Source: Pseudomonadota bacterium (lineage in GTDB: Bacteria > Pseudomonadota > Gammaproteobacteria > Burkholderiales > Burkholderiaceae). Taken from it: a DNA stretch of 36,762 nucleotides. Location: contig JAEZQX010000478.1 in assembly GCA_023441105.1 (NCBI GenBank), forward strand, positions 1-36,762. The letters run 5' to 3'. The translations under genes were made by a program, and so were the position numbers. The first letter of the stretch is position 1. The number at the start of each line of letters is the position of its first letter. Below the pieces are notes generated by a model. The model saw only the letters and a program-made list of their open reading frames with translations, did no database searches and was not told where the DNA came from. This document shows positions 8,797 to 18,028 of this stretch, piece after piece.

Positions 8797-9381
8797 ATGG
8801 GCTTAGGCGCTATCCAGCCGACCGTGCTGATCATCCCTGGCTTGCGCGACCATGTCGCCGATCATTGGCAGACCTTGCTGCACGTTCGGCTTGCAGGCCA
8901 GGGCCGCAAGGTGCGCAGCGTGGCGCCGATGGGCCGCGCCAACCTCGATTGCGCGAGCAGGGTCGAGGCCATCGAGCGCGAAATGCTGGCGATCGAGGGG
9001 GCGGTGGTCGCGGTGGCGCACAGCGGAGGCTGCGTGGCGCTCGCGCATTGGGCGCGGATGTGGAAGGGCCGGGTCTGGGGCGCTTTGCTTGCGACTCCGC
9101 CCGATTTCGAGGAAGCCATGCCGGCCGGCTACCCGAGGCTCGACGAGCTGCACGCCGGCGGCTGGCTGCCGGTGCCGCGCCGACACCTGCCGTTCCCGAG
9201 CATCGTGGCCGCCAGCCGCAACGATCCGCTGGGTCGCTACGAGCGGGTAGCCGAGCTCGCACATGACTGGGGCAGCCGCCTCGTAGACCTCGGCGAGGTG
9301 GGCCACCTGAACCCGGAGTTCGGGTTCGGAACCTGGTACAGCGCCGAGAACTACATCGATCACATTGCACTCGCGGCCTGA
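8797..9381 (+). CDS. RBBP9/YdeN family serine hydrolase
   Basis: This gene encodes a small alpha/beta hydrolase of 194 residues. The start ATG 8797 overlaps the BKACE stop closely (TGAGATG), implying translational coupling. Residues 9-16 (TVLIIPGL) form the first strand and oxyanion loop; Ser76 in VAHSGGC is the nucleophile in a GHSxG-like turn, with Asp143 (SRNDPLG) and His170 (EVGHLNPEFGFG) completing the triad. The GHLNxxxGFGxW ending is typical of RBBP9/YdeN proteins. Natural substrates of this family are mostly unknown. Its coupling to BKACE suggests hydrolysis of an ester, amide or thioester intermediate in the pathway. There is no signal peptide. Confidence 0.9.
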   Translation: MGLGAIQPTVLIIPGLRDHVADHWQTLLHVRLAGQGRKVRSVAPMGRANLDCASRVEAIEREMLAIEGAVVAVAHSGGCVALAHWARMWKGRVWGALLATPPDFEEAMPAGYPRLDELHAGGWLPVPRRHLPFPSIVAASRNDPLGRYERVAELAHDWGSRLVDLGEVGHLNPEFGFGTWYSAENYIDHIALAA

Positions 9382-9440
9382 TCCGCGCGACGCGGCAGCT
9401 CGATCCCGGCACCTTCATCGAAGTAAGAGGAAAGAAGACC

Positions 9441-10412
9441 ATGGCAAGAACAGTACGCATCCATGAGACCGGCGGACCGGAAGTCCTGAAGCTCGAGAAC
9501 GTCGAGGTCGGAGACCCCGCCGCCGGGCAGGCCCGCGTGCGCCACAGCTACGTGGCTGTCAACTTCATCGACATCTACTTCCGCAGCGGCCGCTATCCGA
9601 TGCCCCTCCCCAACGGCCTGGGCTCGGATGCGGTGGGCGTGGTCGAGGCGGTGGGCGAGGGCGTGACCGATATCCGCGTCGGCCAGCGCGTCGGCTACCT
9701 GATGGGGCCGCAAGGGGCCTACTCGGATGTGCGCCTGATGCCGGCGGACATGCTGATCCCGCTGCCCGATGGCGTCTCGGACCGCGCCGCCGCCACGCTG
9801 ATGATGAAGGGCATGACGGCGCAGTACCTGTTCCGGCAGGTTTTTCCGCTCGAGGGCGGCGAGACCATCCTCTATCACGCGGCCGCCGGCGGCGTCGGAT
9901 TGGTCGCCTGTCAATGGGCGAGGGCGCTCGGTGTCACGATGATCGGCACCGTCAGCTCGGACGAAAAGGCCGAGATCGCCAGGGCCCATGGCTGCACCCA
10001 CACCATCGTCACCTCGCGGGAGGACATCGCCAAGCGGGTTCGCGAGCTGACCGGCGGCAAGGGTGTGCCGGTGGTGTTCGACTCCGTCGGCAAGGACACC
10101 CTGCAGGCCTCGCTCGACAGCCTGCAGCCGCGCGGCACGCTGGTCAGCAACGGCACCGCCTCGGGGCCGGTGGTGATCGACACCATGCAACTCGCGGTCA
10201 AGGGTTCGATCTGGGTGACGCGCCCGGCGATGATCCACTACGCCACGCCACGCTCGCACATGCTGGCAATGGCCGATGAGCTGTTCGGCCTGGTGCTGGC
10301 CGGCAAGATCACCGGCGAGCCGAGGCAGAGCTTCGCACTCTCCGACGCGGCCGCGGCGCACCGCGCGCTCGAGTCACGCGCGACCACCGGCGCCACGGTG
10401 CTGGTCCCCTGA
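9441..10412 (+). CDS. QorA-type NADPH:quinone oxidoreductase (zinc-free MDR family)
   Basis: The product (323 residues) starts at ATG 9441 after an AAGAGGAAAGAAG purine-rich site. It is a zinc-independent medium-chain reductase that resembles E. coli quinone oxidoreductase along its length: HETGGPEVLKLE at the N-terminus, VNFIDIYFRSG near 35-45, the NADPH-binding HAAAGGVGLVACQWA near 135-150, VVFDSVGKDT near 210, and the C-terminal ALESRATTGATVLVP. The zinc ligands of alcohol dehydrogenases are absent, as expected. In the operon it more likely reduces an enone, quinone or other activated alkene intermediate than serves general quinone defence. That role is an inference from position. Confidence 0.9.
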   Translation: MARTVRIHETGGPEVLKLENVEVGDPAAGQARVRHSYVAVNFIDIYFRSGRYPMPLPNGLGSDAVGVVEAVGEGVTDIRVGQRVGYLMGPQGAYSDVRLMPADMLIPLPDGVSDRAAATLMMKGMTAQYLFRQVFPLEGGETILYHAAAGGVGLVACQWARALGVTMIGTVSSDEKAEIARAHGCTHTIVTSREDIAKRVRELTGGKGVPVVFDSVGKDTLQASLDSLQPRGTLVSNGTASGPVVIDTMQLAVKGSIWVTRPAMIHYATPRSHMLAMADELFGLVLAGKITGEPRQSFALSDAAAAHRALESRATTGATVLVP

Positions 10413-10437
10413 GCGTTCGCATCGAAAGGAGGTTCCC

Positions 10438-11796
10438 ATGGATCTGCACGCACTCGAGGCGAAGAAGGACGATGCCGACGGCTATCTGTTCGGTCGCGGC
10501 CATGCCTGGTTCGCCTTCGCGATGACGATCGGCCTGATGCTGTTCGACTATATCGACCGCCAGGTGATCGTCTCGCTCTTTCCCCACATGAAGAGCGAGT
10601 GGGGCCTCTCGGACAAGCAGCTCGGCGCGCTGGTCTCGATCGTTTCGCTGACGGTGGCGCTCGGCGCGCTGCCGGTGGCGCTCTTCGCCGACCGCGCCAG
10701 CCGCGTCAAGAGCATCGTCGTGATGGCCACCGCCTGGAGCCTGGCGACGATCTCCTGCATGTTCGCGCGCAACTACGGCCAGTTGCTGGCCGCGCGTGCG
10801 GTGGTGGGCCTGGGCGAGGCGGGCTACGGCTCCGTCGGCGCGGCCTTGATCGCCAGCCACTTCCCCTCGCGGATGCGCGGCGCGCTGATGGCCGGCTTCT
10901 TCGCCGCTGCGTCGATCGGCTCCGTGCTGGGCGTCATGCTCGGCGGGATCATCGCGGCGAAGTGGGGCTGGCAGGCTGCTTTCGGCGTGGTCGGCGTGCC
11001 CGGCCTGCTGCTGGCGCTGCTGTATCTCAAGGTGCGCGACTACCAGACGGTCGAGCTCACGCCGCGCCTGGACCGTGCCACGCGCTCGACCTCCAAGGCC
11101 GCCGAGGCGGTGGTGCGCGCGCTCCTCCGCTCGCGCACCATGCTGTGGGTGTGCGTTGGCGGCGCCGCGCAGCTCATCGTGGTCTCGGCGGTCTGGGCGT
11201 GGCTGCCCAGCTTCCTGAACCGCGAGTACGGGATCGCGCCGGACCAGGCGGCCGTCAAGGCGGCGCTGGTGGTGCTGTGCGGTGCCATCGGCAGCGTGGT
11301 GTGGGGTGCGCTGGTCGACCGGTCCGGCACCGGCCGGCCGGTTCGCAAGCTGCATTTCCTGGCGCTGCTGTGCATTGCCTCGTTGCTGGTACTGGGTCTC
11401 GGCTTCGGCGGGCCGCTCGTCGGCATCGAGCTCTCGGCACAGGCGCGCTTCGCACTGATCGCCGGCGGCGGCTTCCTGATGACCTGCACCGTCGGGCCGG
11501 TCGCGGCCATCGTGATCGACGTGATCCACCCCGGCATCCGTGCCACCGGCGCTTCGGTGCTGGCGCTGTTCCAGAACCTGTTCGGCCTGGCTGCGGGGCC
11601 CTTCATCGCGGGCAGCCTGTCCGACGTCTGGGGCTTGACCCCCGTCCTGGCGGCCATGCCGGTCTTCGGCCTGCTGGCGGCGCTGGGCTTCCGGGTCGCC
11701 GCGCGCACCTACGAGGCCGACATGCAGCGGGCCAGCGAGCCTCCCGCCGAAATCATTCCCCCAACGATTGCGGGCGCCCACAACGCGCACGCCTGA
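10438..11796 (+). CDS. MFS transporter
   Basis: This gene encodes an integral membrane protein of 452 residues. ATG 10438 was chosen because of the AAAGGAGG site just upstream; the frame stays open further 5' but overlaps the previous gene. It shows a two-by-six helix plan, with the first helix at AWFAFAMTIGLMLFDYIDRQ and the conserved MFS loop motif between helices 2 and 3 (ALFADRASRVKS). Helix 4 contains RAVVGLGEAGYGSVGAALI and a long central loop follows near residues 200-225. Its spinster-like/ACS-type appearance suggests uptake of an organic anion. It sits between the reductase and the CoA ligase of cluster A and probably imports the substrate. Confidence 0.92.
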   Translation: MDLHALEAKKDDADGYLFGRGHAWFAFAMTIGLMLFDYIDRQVIVSLFPHMKSEWGLSDKQLGALVSIVSLTVALGALPVALFADRASRVKSIVVMATAWSLATISCMFARNYGQLLAARAVVGLGEAGYGSVGAALIASHFPSRMRGALMAGFFAAASIGSVLGVMLGGIIAAKWGWQAAFGVVGVPGLLLALLYLKVRDYQTVELTPRLDRATRSTSKAAEAVVRALLRSRTMLWVCVGGAAQLIVVSAVWAWLPSFLNREYGIAPDQAAVKAALVVLCGAIGSVVWGALVDRSGTGRPVRKLHFLALLCIASLLVLGLGFGGPLVGIELSAQARFALIAGGGFLMTCTVGPVAAIVIDVIHPGIRATGASVLALFQNLFGLAAGPFIAGSLSDVWGLTPVLAAMPVFGLLAALGFRVAARTYEADMQRASEPPAEIIPPTIAGAHNAHA

Positions 11797-11835
11797 CCCC
11801 CGTCACCTATCCGCACCGTCGAAAAGAGGTATTCC

Positions 11836-13464
11836 ATGAACGGACTCATGATGCATCAGCCGTTGCTGATCTCGAACCTGCTCACGCACGCCGAGCGTCA
11901 CCACGGCGAGCAGGAGATCGTCTCGCGTCGCGTCGAAGGCGACGTGCATCGCTACACCTATCGCGACCTGGCCGAGCGCTCTCGCCGCATGGCCAATGCG
12001 TTGGCCGCGCACGGCATCCGCCCGGGTTCCCGCGTCGCCACGTTGGCCTGGAACGGCTACCGGCACATGGAGCTGTACTACGCCGTTTCCGGCTCGGGCG
12101 CGGTGCTGCATACGCTCAACCCGCGCCTGCATCCCGACCAGGTGGTATGGATCGCCGATCATGCCGAAGATGAGGTGCTGTTCTTCGACCTGACCTTCAT
12201 GCCGCTGATCGAGGCGATCGCCGCGCGCAGCGCGACGATCAAGGCCTTCGTGGCCATGACCGACCGCGAGCACATGCCCGTGTCCACGAAGGTGCCCAAC
12301 CTGCTGTGCTACGAAGAGCTGATCGAGGCCAATCCCAGCCAGTTCACCTGGCCGATCTTCGACGAGAACTCCGCCTCCTCGCTGTGCTACACCTCGGGCA
12401 CCACGGGCAACCCGAAAGGGGCGCTCTACAGCCATCGTTCCACGGTCCTGCACACCTACGCCGCGGCATTGCCCGACTCGCTGAACTGCTCGGCGCACGA
12501 CGTGATCCTGCCGGTGGTGCCGATGTTCCACGTCAATGCCTGGGGCCTGCCGTACGTCGCCTGCATGGTGGGCGCCAAGCTGGTGTTCCCGGGGCCCTGG
12601 CTCGATGGCAAGTCGCTGCACGACCTGTTCGAGAGCGAAGGTGTCACCCTGTCGGCGGGCGTCCCGACGGTGTGGCAGGGGCTGCTCGCGCACGTGGAGG
12701 CAAACAACCTTGAATTCAGCACCATGCGCCGCACGGTGATTGGCGGTTCGGCCTGCCCGCCGGCGATGATGAGGGCATTCCAGGACCGCTATGGGGTTGC
12801 CGTGCTGCACGCCTGGGGAATGACCGAGCTGAGCCCGATCGGCACGGTATGCACGCTCAAGCCGGGCCAACTCGCGCTCGGCGCCGAGGAGCGCCTGGCA
12901 ATCCAGTCCCGGCAGGGACGATCGGTGTTCGGGGTCGACATGAAGATCGTCGGCGACGACGGCGAGGAACTGCCGCATGACGGCAAGGCCTCCGGCGAGC
13001 TGCTGGTGCGCGGCCCCTGGGTCATCTCGGGCTACTTCCGCGGCGAGGGCGGCGACCCGTTGGTGGACGGGTGGTTCCCGACCGGCGATGTCTGCAACAT
13101 CGACGCCGACGGCTTCATGCAGATCACCGACCGCAGCAAGGACGTCATCAAGTCCGGCGGCGAATGGATCGGCTCGATTGACCTGGAGAACATCGCGATG
13201 GCCCATCCGGGCGTGGCAATGGCGGCCTGCATCGCGGCGCGTCATCCGAAGTGGGACGAGCGTCCGCTGCTGGTGGTGATGCGCAAGCCCGGCAGCGAGC
13301 TGACGCGGGGCGAGCTGCTGCAGTTCTACGAGAGCAAGATCGCCAGGTGGTGGACCCCGGACGACGTGGTTTTCGTCGACAGCATCCCGCTCGGCGCTAC
13401 CGGCAAGATGCAGAAGAACAAGCTGCGCGAGCAGTTCAGGGACCACAAGCTGCCGACGGCTTGA
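11836..13464 (+). CDS. Acyl-CoA synthetase (AMP-forming; AlkK / DmdB-like fatty-acyl-CoA ligase)
   Basis: The product (542 residues, ATG 11836 after an AAAGAGG site) activates a carboxylic acid to its CoA ester with ATP. The P-loop-like A3 motif [11 protein letters not shown] is at about 185-195, GWGMTEL-type A5 appears as [10 protein letters not shown]7 as [12 protein letters not shown]8 as [15 protein letters not shown], and the catalytic C-terminal Lys is Lys524 in [10 protein letters not shown]. Sequence style matches the medium-chain AlkK or methylmercaptopropionate-CoA ligase group, whose members often act on 3-10 carbon acids. All core motifs are intact. In cluster A it probably activates an acid released by the upstream enzymes, or the starting substrate. 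Confidence 0.93.
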   Translation: MNGLMMHQPLLISNLLTHAERHHGEQEIVSRRVEGDVHRYTYRDLAERSRRMANALAAHGIRPGSRVATLAWNGYRHMELYYAVSGSGAVLHTLNPRLHPDQVVWIADHAEDEVLFFDLTFMPLIEAIAARSATIKAFVAMTDREHMPVSTKVPNLLCYEELIEANPSQFTWPIFDENSASSLCYTSGTTGNPKGALYSHRSTVLHTYAAALPDSLNCSAHDVILPVVPMFHVNAWGLPYVACMVGAKLVFPGPWLDGKSLHDLFESEGVTLSAGVPTVWQGLLAHVEANNLEFSTMRRTVIGGSACPPAMMRAFQDRYGVAVLHAWGMTELSPIGTVCTLKPGQLALGAEERLAIQSRQGRSVFGVDMKIVGDDGEELPHDGKASGELLVRGPWVISGYFRGEGGDPLVDGWFPTGDVCNIDADGFMQITDRSKDVIKSGGEWIGSIDLENIAMAHPGVAMAACIAARHPKWDERPLLVVMRKPGSELTRGELLQFYESKIARWWTPDDVVFVDSIPLGATGKMQKNKLREQFRDHKLPTA

Positions 13465-13506
13465 CTCGGTCGATGCCTTGAAGCGCCCAGACAGGAGAGG
13501 ATCAAG

Positions 13507-14505
13507 ATGAGGAATCGTTCGTTCAATGCGATCTGCATCGCAGTGGCCTGGGCTGTCGCCCTGGTGGTGGCCGCCCCCACGGTGGATGCGCAGACGCAGC
13601 CCGCCAGGTGGCCGGAGAAGCCCGTGAGGATCGTCGCCGCCGGCCCGGCCGGCGGATCGGCGGACATCGTGGCGCGCCTGCTGGCAGACGGCTTGGCCAA
13701 GGAGCTCGGACAGCCGGTGTATGCGGAACCCAAGCCGGGCGCCGGCGGCGTGCTTGCCGTCAACGACCTCGGCCAGGCGCCGCACGATGGCCACACGCTG
13801 CTGGTGGGCGTAAGCTCGCTGGTGAGCGAGATCCCGCACATCGTCAAGCTGCGTGTCGACATGGCCAAGGAAATCAAGCCGGTGGCCGAGGTGGCACGCG
13901 GCGGATTGGTGCTGGTCGCCGCGCCCGCGGTGCCGGCAAGCAACTTCGGCGAGCTGCTGGGTTGGGTGAAGAACAATCCGGGAAGCGTGAACTATGCCTC
14001 CTACAGCGCCGGAACCATGTCACACGTGCTGGGGCTGCAGCTCAACCGGGCGGCCGGTCTCGACATGACCCACGTCGGCTACAAGGGTTCGACGCCCGCG
14101 CTCACCGACCTGATGGGTGGGCACGTCCCCTTGATGTTCGACGGCATGGCCACGTCGCTGCCGCTGATCAAGTCCGGGAGAATCAAGGCGCTGGCGGTGA
14201 GCACGCCCGAGCGTTCGCCGCTGCTGCCCGACGTGCCGACCTTCCGCGAGCTTGGCTACCCCGGGCTCGAAACCGTCGCCTGGATGGGCTTGTGGCTGAA
14301 GCCCGACGTGCCGGCCCCCGTGCAGGCCAGGCTGCGCGAAGTCACCCTCCGGGTGCTGGCGCAACCCGCCGCTCGCGAGCGGCTGCAGGAGATCGGTTTC
14401 GAGGTCGGCCAGCCTCGCATGCCGCAGGAGCTGGCGCAGTCGCTCGGCGAGGAGCACCAGCGGATGGGAATGGTGCTGAAGTCGATCGACTTCAGGCCTG
14501 AATGA
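13507..14505 (+). CDS. Bug/TctC family periplasmic substrate-binding receptor (cluster A)
   Basis: The product (332 residues, ATG 13507 after GGAGAGG) is an extracytoplasmic carboxylate-binding protein. Residues 1-29 form a signal peptide (AVALVVAAPTVDAQ). The mature protein begins WPEKPVRIVAAGPAGGSADIVARLLAD, the usual Bug opening with its phosphate/carboxylate-contacting loop. It continues with PGAGGVLAVNDL, YASYSAGTMSHVLGLQL and VGYKGSTPALTDLMGGHV in the expected order. Length is standard. No TctA or TctB membrane subunits lie nearby, so it is an orphan receptor. It may serve transporter subunits elsewhere or work as a sensor, as proposed for many Bug proteins. The ligand is likely the cluster A substrate. 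Confidence 0.93.
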   Translation: MRNRSFNAICIAVAWAVALVVAAPTVDAQTQPARWPEKPVRIVAAGPAGGSADIVARLLADGLAKELGQPVYAEPKPGAGGVLAVNDLGQAPHDGHTLLVGVSSLVSEIPHIVKLRVDMAKEIKPVAEVARGGLVLVAAPAVPASNFGELLGWVKNNPGSVNYASYSAGTMSHVLGLQLNRAAGLDMTHVGYKGSTPALTDLMGGHVPLMFDGMATSLPLIKSGRIKALAVSTPERSPLLPDVPTFRELGYPGLETVAWMGLWLKPDVPAPVQARLREVTLRVLAQPAARERLQEIGFEVGQPRMPQELAQSLGEEHQRMGMVLKSIDFRPE

Positions 14506-14540
14506 AGATCGCAAGGCCGGTGAGCGGGAGGCGTCCGACC

Positions 14541-16340
14541 ATGAACATGAATCATGCGCTGAGCCGGCTGCCGGCGTCCGTGCTGCTGGCCCTGGGATCG
14601 CTGTCCGCCCAGGCGGCCGAGTACGAGGTCGCCGGCGGCAAGCTCAGCGTCAAGGGCTCGATCTCGGCGGGCGTCGCGTACCGCGCCAGCTCGCGCGATA
14701 CCGGGCTGCTGGCCGACGTGAACAGCTCGCAGATCGGGATCGGCGGCACCTCCCTGACGCCGACCACCGGCCGCAACCAGGACGACGGCAATCTCAACTT
14801 CGACAAGGGCGACCCGGTGTCGCAGGTGGTCAACGGCTACCTGAGCCTCGAATACAAGGCGGGGAATTATGGGGCGACGGCGAGCGCCAAGGCCTGGTAC
14901 GACTACCTGTACGCGCAGGGTGACCGGCCCTGGGGCAACATCCCCAACGGCTATGCGCCGGGGGTGCCGCTGAGCGACAGCGGCGCCCAGGGACGTTCCC
15001 GCTCCGGGAACGTGGTGCTCGACAACCTCTACGCCAACGGCAGCCACAGCGTCGGCGGCGGCCCACTGGAATGGAAGCTGGGGTACCAGAAGCTCGACTG
15101 GGGCAATCGCTACATCGTCATCGGCGGCCTCCGCGACCTGAACCCGATCGACATTCCGGCCCTCACCAGGCCTGGCATGTTGCAGCGCGAGCAGGAAACC
15201 CGCATCCCGGTGCCGCAGATTTTCGCCCGATTGGGCAGCCCGCAGTCCACCTCGGTCGAGGCCTTCTACCAGTTCCGATTCGAACGCAATGCCGCGAACC
15301 ACTGCGGCACCTTCTATTCCGGCGTCGACTGGTTTTCGGACGGCTGCAACGCCGTGATGGTCGGCAACCTGTCCGACCGCGAAGCGCTGGCGGCGGGGAG
15401 CTTCCTCAAGCGCGCAGACAATACGATGCCCTCCGACAGCGGCCAGTTCGGCGCAGCGCTCCTGCACACGGTGGATAGCTGGAGGACCCGGTTCGGCCTC
15501 TATGCCACGCAATTCCATTCGCGCACCGGCTACAGCGGCGTGATCAAGTCGACCGCTGCCGGGGGGCCGCCCTTTGTGCCGGGCGATCCGGCCGGCACCA
15601 ATCCGAAGTACTACACCGAGTACCCCGAGGACATCAGGATGTTCGGCCTGAGCTTCGAGACCCGGATGAAGGTCGCGACCGCCTTCGGCGAGCTGACCTA
15701 CCGGCCGAACCAGCCGTTCCAGTTCAACGCGTCGGACCTCCTGGGGGCGGTGGTGTCACCGGTAGCGCCGACCACGCTGCGTGACGAGGAGCGCGCGCTG
15801 CCGCCGGGTGCCACGCTCCAGGGCTTCGAGCGGCACAAGAGCGTGCAATTGCAGCTTGGGGCGATCGGACAAGTGCCGCGCGTGCTCGGGGCGGCGGGTC
15901 TCAATTGGGGTGCCGAAGTCATCTACAAGAACGTGCCGGACCTTCCCGATCAGTCGGTGACCCGCTTCGGCCGGGTGGACGTGTTCGGGCAGGGGCCGGT
16001 CAACGGCGTCTGCCCACCGCCCGCCGCGCCGACTCAATGCTCCACGGACGGCTACGTCTCGCGCCATGCGTTCGGCTACCGCCTGGTCGCCGCGCTACGC
16101 TATGCCAATGTCGTCGAGGGCATGGACCTGGTCCCCTCCGTCCTGTTCGGGCAGGACGTATCGGGATGGTCCGGCGACGGGGGCATCCTGGAAGGCCGCA
16201 AGCTCCTGATCGCCTCTTTGCGCGCCAACTGGCGCAGCGGCTTCATCGCCGACATCGCCTGGCTGCCGACCTGGGGGGGCACCTACAACAACCAGCGCGA
16301 TCGAAGCGCTGTGATGATGTACATCGGCCAGCGCTTCTGA
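14541..16340 (+). CDS. DUF1302 family outer-membrane protein
   Basis: This gene encodes 599 residues. ATG 14541 was chosen because of the GGGAGG site at 14525-14530 and because it gives a proper signal peptide (LPASVLLALGSLSAQAA/EY). An ATG at 14502, overlapping the previous stop, would put 13 charged residues ahead of it. The body alternates short amphipathic strands with Gly/Asn/Asp loops and ends ...AVMMYIGQRF with a terminal Phe, as outer-membrane barrels do. Length and the early NFDKGDPVSQVVNGYLSLEYK block fit DUF1302. In Burkholderiales and Pseudomonas such proteins often accompany hydrophobic-substrate catabolism and a DUF1329 gene; no DUF1329 partner is present. Likely role: substrate entry across the outer membrane. 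Confidence 0.88.
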   Translation: MNMNHALSRLPASVLLALGSLSAQAAEYEVAGGKLSVKGSISAGVAYRASSRDTGLLADVNSSQIGIGGTSLTPTTGRNQDDGNLNFDKGDPVSQVVNGYLSLEYKAGNYGATASAKAWYDYLYAQGDRPWGNIPNGYAPGVPLSDSGAQGRSRSGNVVLDNLYANGSHSVGGGPLEWKLGYQKLDWGNRYIVIGGLRDLNPIDIPALTRPGMLQREQETRIPVPQIFARLGSPQSTSVEAFYQFRFERNAANHCGTFYSGVDWFSDGCNAVMVGNLSDREALAAGSFLKRADNTMPSDSGQFGAALLHTVDSWRTRFGLYATQFHSRTGYSGVIKSTAAGGPPFVPGDPAGTNPKYYTEYPEDIRMFGLSFETRMKVATAFGELTYRPNQPFQFNASDLLGAVVSPVAPTTLRDEERALPPGATLQGFERHKSVQLQLGAIGQVPRVLGAAGLNWGAEVIYKNVPDLPDQSVTRFGRVDVFGQGPVNGVCPPPAAPTQCSTDGYVSRHAFGYRLVAALRYANVVEGMDLVPSVLFGQDVSGWSGDGGILEGRKLLIASLRANWRSGFIADIAWLPTWGGTYNNQRDRSAVMMYIGQRF

Positions 16341-16349
16341 GACACCTCT

Positions 16350-16373
16350 TCGCCGCCCACGGAGCGGCGGCGA
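16350..16373. terminator. Possible hairpin terminator after the DUF1302 gene
   Basis: Bases TCGCCGC (16350-16356) pair with GCGGCGA (16367-16373) around a 10-base loop, 10 bases after the DUF1302 stop. There is no T-run, so any termination would be imperfect. The position at the end of the cluster A operon supports it; the GC-rich background makes chance hairpins common. Confidence 0.35.
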
Positions 16374-16486
16374 CGGCCTTCCTGACTTCCGGCATTGATC
16401 CCGGAACCACGGCCAACGTACCTGCAGTTCAAGGGTGCAGTGCGCCGATGTATGCTGAGGCCCTCAAAGTAAATGGGGGAGCGTCA

Positions 16487-17137
16487 ATGACTCTGCGAGT
16501 CCAGGCGACGGCAGCGGCGTGCGCTTTTCATCGGGCGCTTGCTCGTTCGGCCGTCGCGGCGGGGCTGGCCGTTGCCTCCGCGACGGCCGCTGCCCAGGGC
16601 GTCGTGACGCTGTATGGGGGCGCGCGGGATGGCGGCGACTTCATCGACGACAACACCGGCGCAACTGTCAATCTCGACAGTGGCGCGGCCTTCTCGCTGA
16701 GCCTGGACTGGCCTCTGACCGATGGCCGGCAGGGACAGATCTTCTACTCCTTCCAGCGCAGCGCGCTACCGGGTGCGGTGTCGAACCAGACAGGCGAGCT
16801 CCCGGTCAACATCAACTACCTGCATGGCGGTGGGCGCGTGTTCTTCCATGGCACGCAATCCACCAGCGCCGGCTATGTCGTGGGCGGATTGGGGATCACC
16901 TATTTTTCGCCGGGTCTCGGCGGATTGTCCTCCGAGCTGCGCCCCTCCGGGAATCTCGGCATCGGCTACCAGTGGATGCTGTCGAAGCAGATCATGCTGC
17001 GCACCGAGCTTCGAGGCTACCTGACCCTGGTCAACAGCAAAGGCGGATTCTTCTGCTCGGGCGGCTGTGTCGTCTCCATTCGCGGGGATACGATGACGCA
17101 GGTCGAGGGGCTGCTGGGGCTGTCATTCGGCTTCTAG
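16487..17137 (+). CDS. Small outer-membrane beta-barrel protein, unknown function
   Basis: This gene encodes 216 residues from ATG 16487 after a GGGGGAG site. Residues 1-36 are a long signal peptide (ALARSAVAAGLAVASATAAA/Q). The mature chain opens GVVTLYGGARDGGDF and has about eight alternating hydrophobic segments separated by Gly/Asn turns, ending LLGLSFGF with a terminal Phe. This fits an eight-stranded barrel of the OmpA/OmpW or conserved hypothetical 'outer membrane beta-barrel' type. Two Cys, in CSGGC at 190-194, could form a loop disulfide. It lies 146 bases after the DUF1302 gene and may have its own promoter. I cannot name a closer family. Confidence 0.72.
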   Translation: MTLRVQATAAACAFHRALARSAVAAGLAVASATAAAQGVVTLYGGARDGGDFIDDNTGATVNLDSGAAFSLSLDWPLTDGRQGQIFYSFQRSALPGAVSNQTGELPVNINYLHGGGRVFFHGTQSTSAGYVVGGLGITYFSPGLGGLSSELRPSGNLGIGYQWMLSKQIMLRTELRGYLTLVNSKGGFFCSGGCVVSIRGDTMTQVEGLLGLSFGF

Positions 17138-17144
17138 CGCAAGA

Positions 17145-17912
17145 TCAATCGTCGTGGGACTCCCGCTGCGGCCACATTGCAAGAGCCGATGCCGGCAACT
17201 CCACGCCCTGGAGGTACGACCCGAAGGCCCGGCTCAGGTACGCGTGCATCTCATCGGCAGCTCTTGCACCATTGCGGTCCTTTAGGTGTTGCAGCATCCG
17301 CTCGCGGGATGCGATCACGAACTCGTTGGGCATCTCGCCGCGGGCGCGCACAAAGTGCGTCGTGATGTCCGTCAGCACGCCGCTGAGGATGCGCAGGAGG
17401 GGACTGTTGGCGGCTGCCGCGAGCAGGTCATGGAACGCCAGGCTGTGCCTCACCCTTCTTCGCAGATCCCCGGCGAGCGCAGCCTCGCGGGTTGCCTCGA
17501 CATTCTCCACCATCGCCTGCCAATCCTTTTCTGTATAGCGCTCGCACGCGAGCATCGCAACTTGGCGGCCGATCGCCAGGCGCGCCTCCATCACGTCCGA
17601 TGCCGTCACCGTGCGCAACCGCATCAGGTTGTCGAACGCCGATCGGATCACGTCGACGCTGCCGTCCCGGACGAAGGCTCCGCCGGCTGACCCGGGCCGC
17701 TGGTCGAGCAGGCCGGCGTACTCCAAGGAGCGCAGGGCCTCGCGTACGGTATTGCGACTTACGCCGAGCTGTTCCGCGAGTGCCCGCTCGGCGGGTAGCT
17801 TGTCGCCGACCCTGAACGTGCCGTCCTCGATCCGTTCCCGGATCTGCGAGGCGACCTCTTCGAAACTGCGGCGGCGGGCAGGCCTGAAGGCCAGCAATTG
17901 ATTGTCGGTCAT
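17145..17912 (-). CDS. FadR-subfamily GntR transcriptional regulator (FCD domain)
   Basis: The product has 255 residues. ATG 17912 is preferred; an in-frame TTG at 17948 would add 12 residues. The N-terminal winged helix spans about 17-82: the SFEEVASQIRERIEDGTF helix, GDKLPAERALAEQLGVSRNT, VREALRSLEYAGLL and the wing QRPGSAGGAFV. The C-terminal FCD domain (about 100-235) binds an effector and usually a metal; His161 and later His residues (186, 209, 223) are candidate ligands. It faces cluster B, and three matching FadR-type palindromes sit in and after the shared intergenic region, so it probably represses that operon until a CoA ester or acid effector binds. Confidence 0.92.
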   Translation of the reverse strand: MTDNQLLAFRPARRRSFEEVASQIRERIEDGTFRVGDKLPAERALAEQLGVSRNTVREALRSLEYAGLLDQRPGSAGGAFVRDGSVDVIRSAFDNLMRLRTVTASDVMEARLAIGRQVAMLACERYTEKDWQAMVENVEATREAALAGDLRRRVRHSLAFHDLLAAAANSPLLRILSGVLTDITTHFVRARGEMPNEFVIASRERMLQHLKDRNGARAADEMHAYLSRAFGSYLQGVELPASALAMWPQRESHDD

Positions 17913-18028
17913 GGCAAGCAGAGGGGTAGGGCGCTCCAGGAATCGCAATCTACTTCAATGTTTCGCACGCGTCCCCCGGGCGACGCCGATGGAGCGAGCC
18001 GCGTTGGCCGACAGGCCTGCCGAAATCA

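Noticed and set aside
10309..11790. Long minus-strand open frame opposite the MFS transporter
   Set aside because: The composition (Arg, Ala, His, Gln, Asp) is that of an antisense shadow, with no ribosome binding site or recognisable domain.
11803..13839. Minus-strand open frame of over 600 codons opposite the cluster A ligase
   Set aside because: It covers a complete AMP-ligase gene plus part of the Bug gene on the other strand, and its own translation has no family features.
16431..16460. Idea that the small barrel gene starts at the ATG near 16449
   Set aside because: That ATG would add residues before a normal signal peptide and lacks a ribosome binding site, whereas ATG 16487 follows GGGGGAG.
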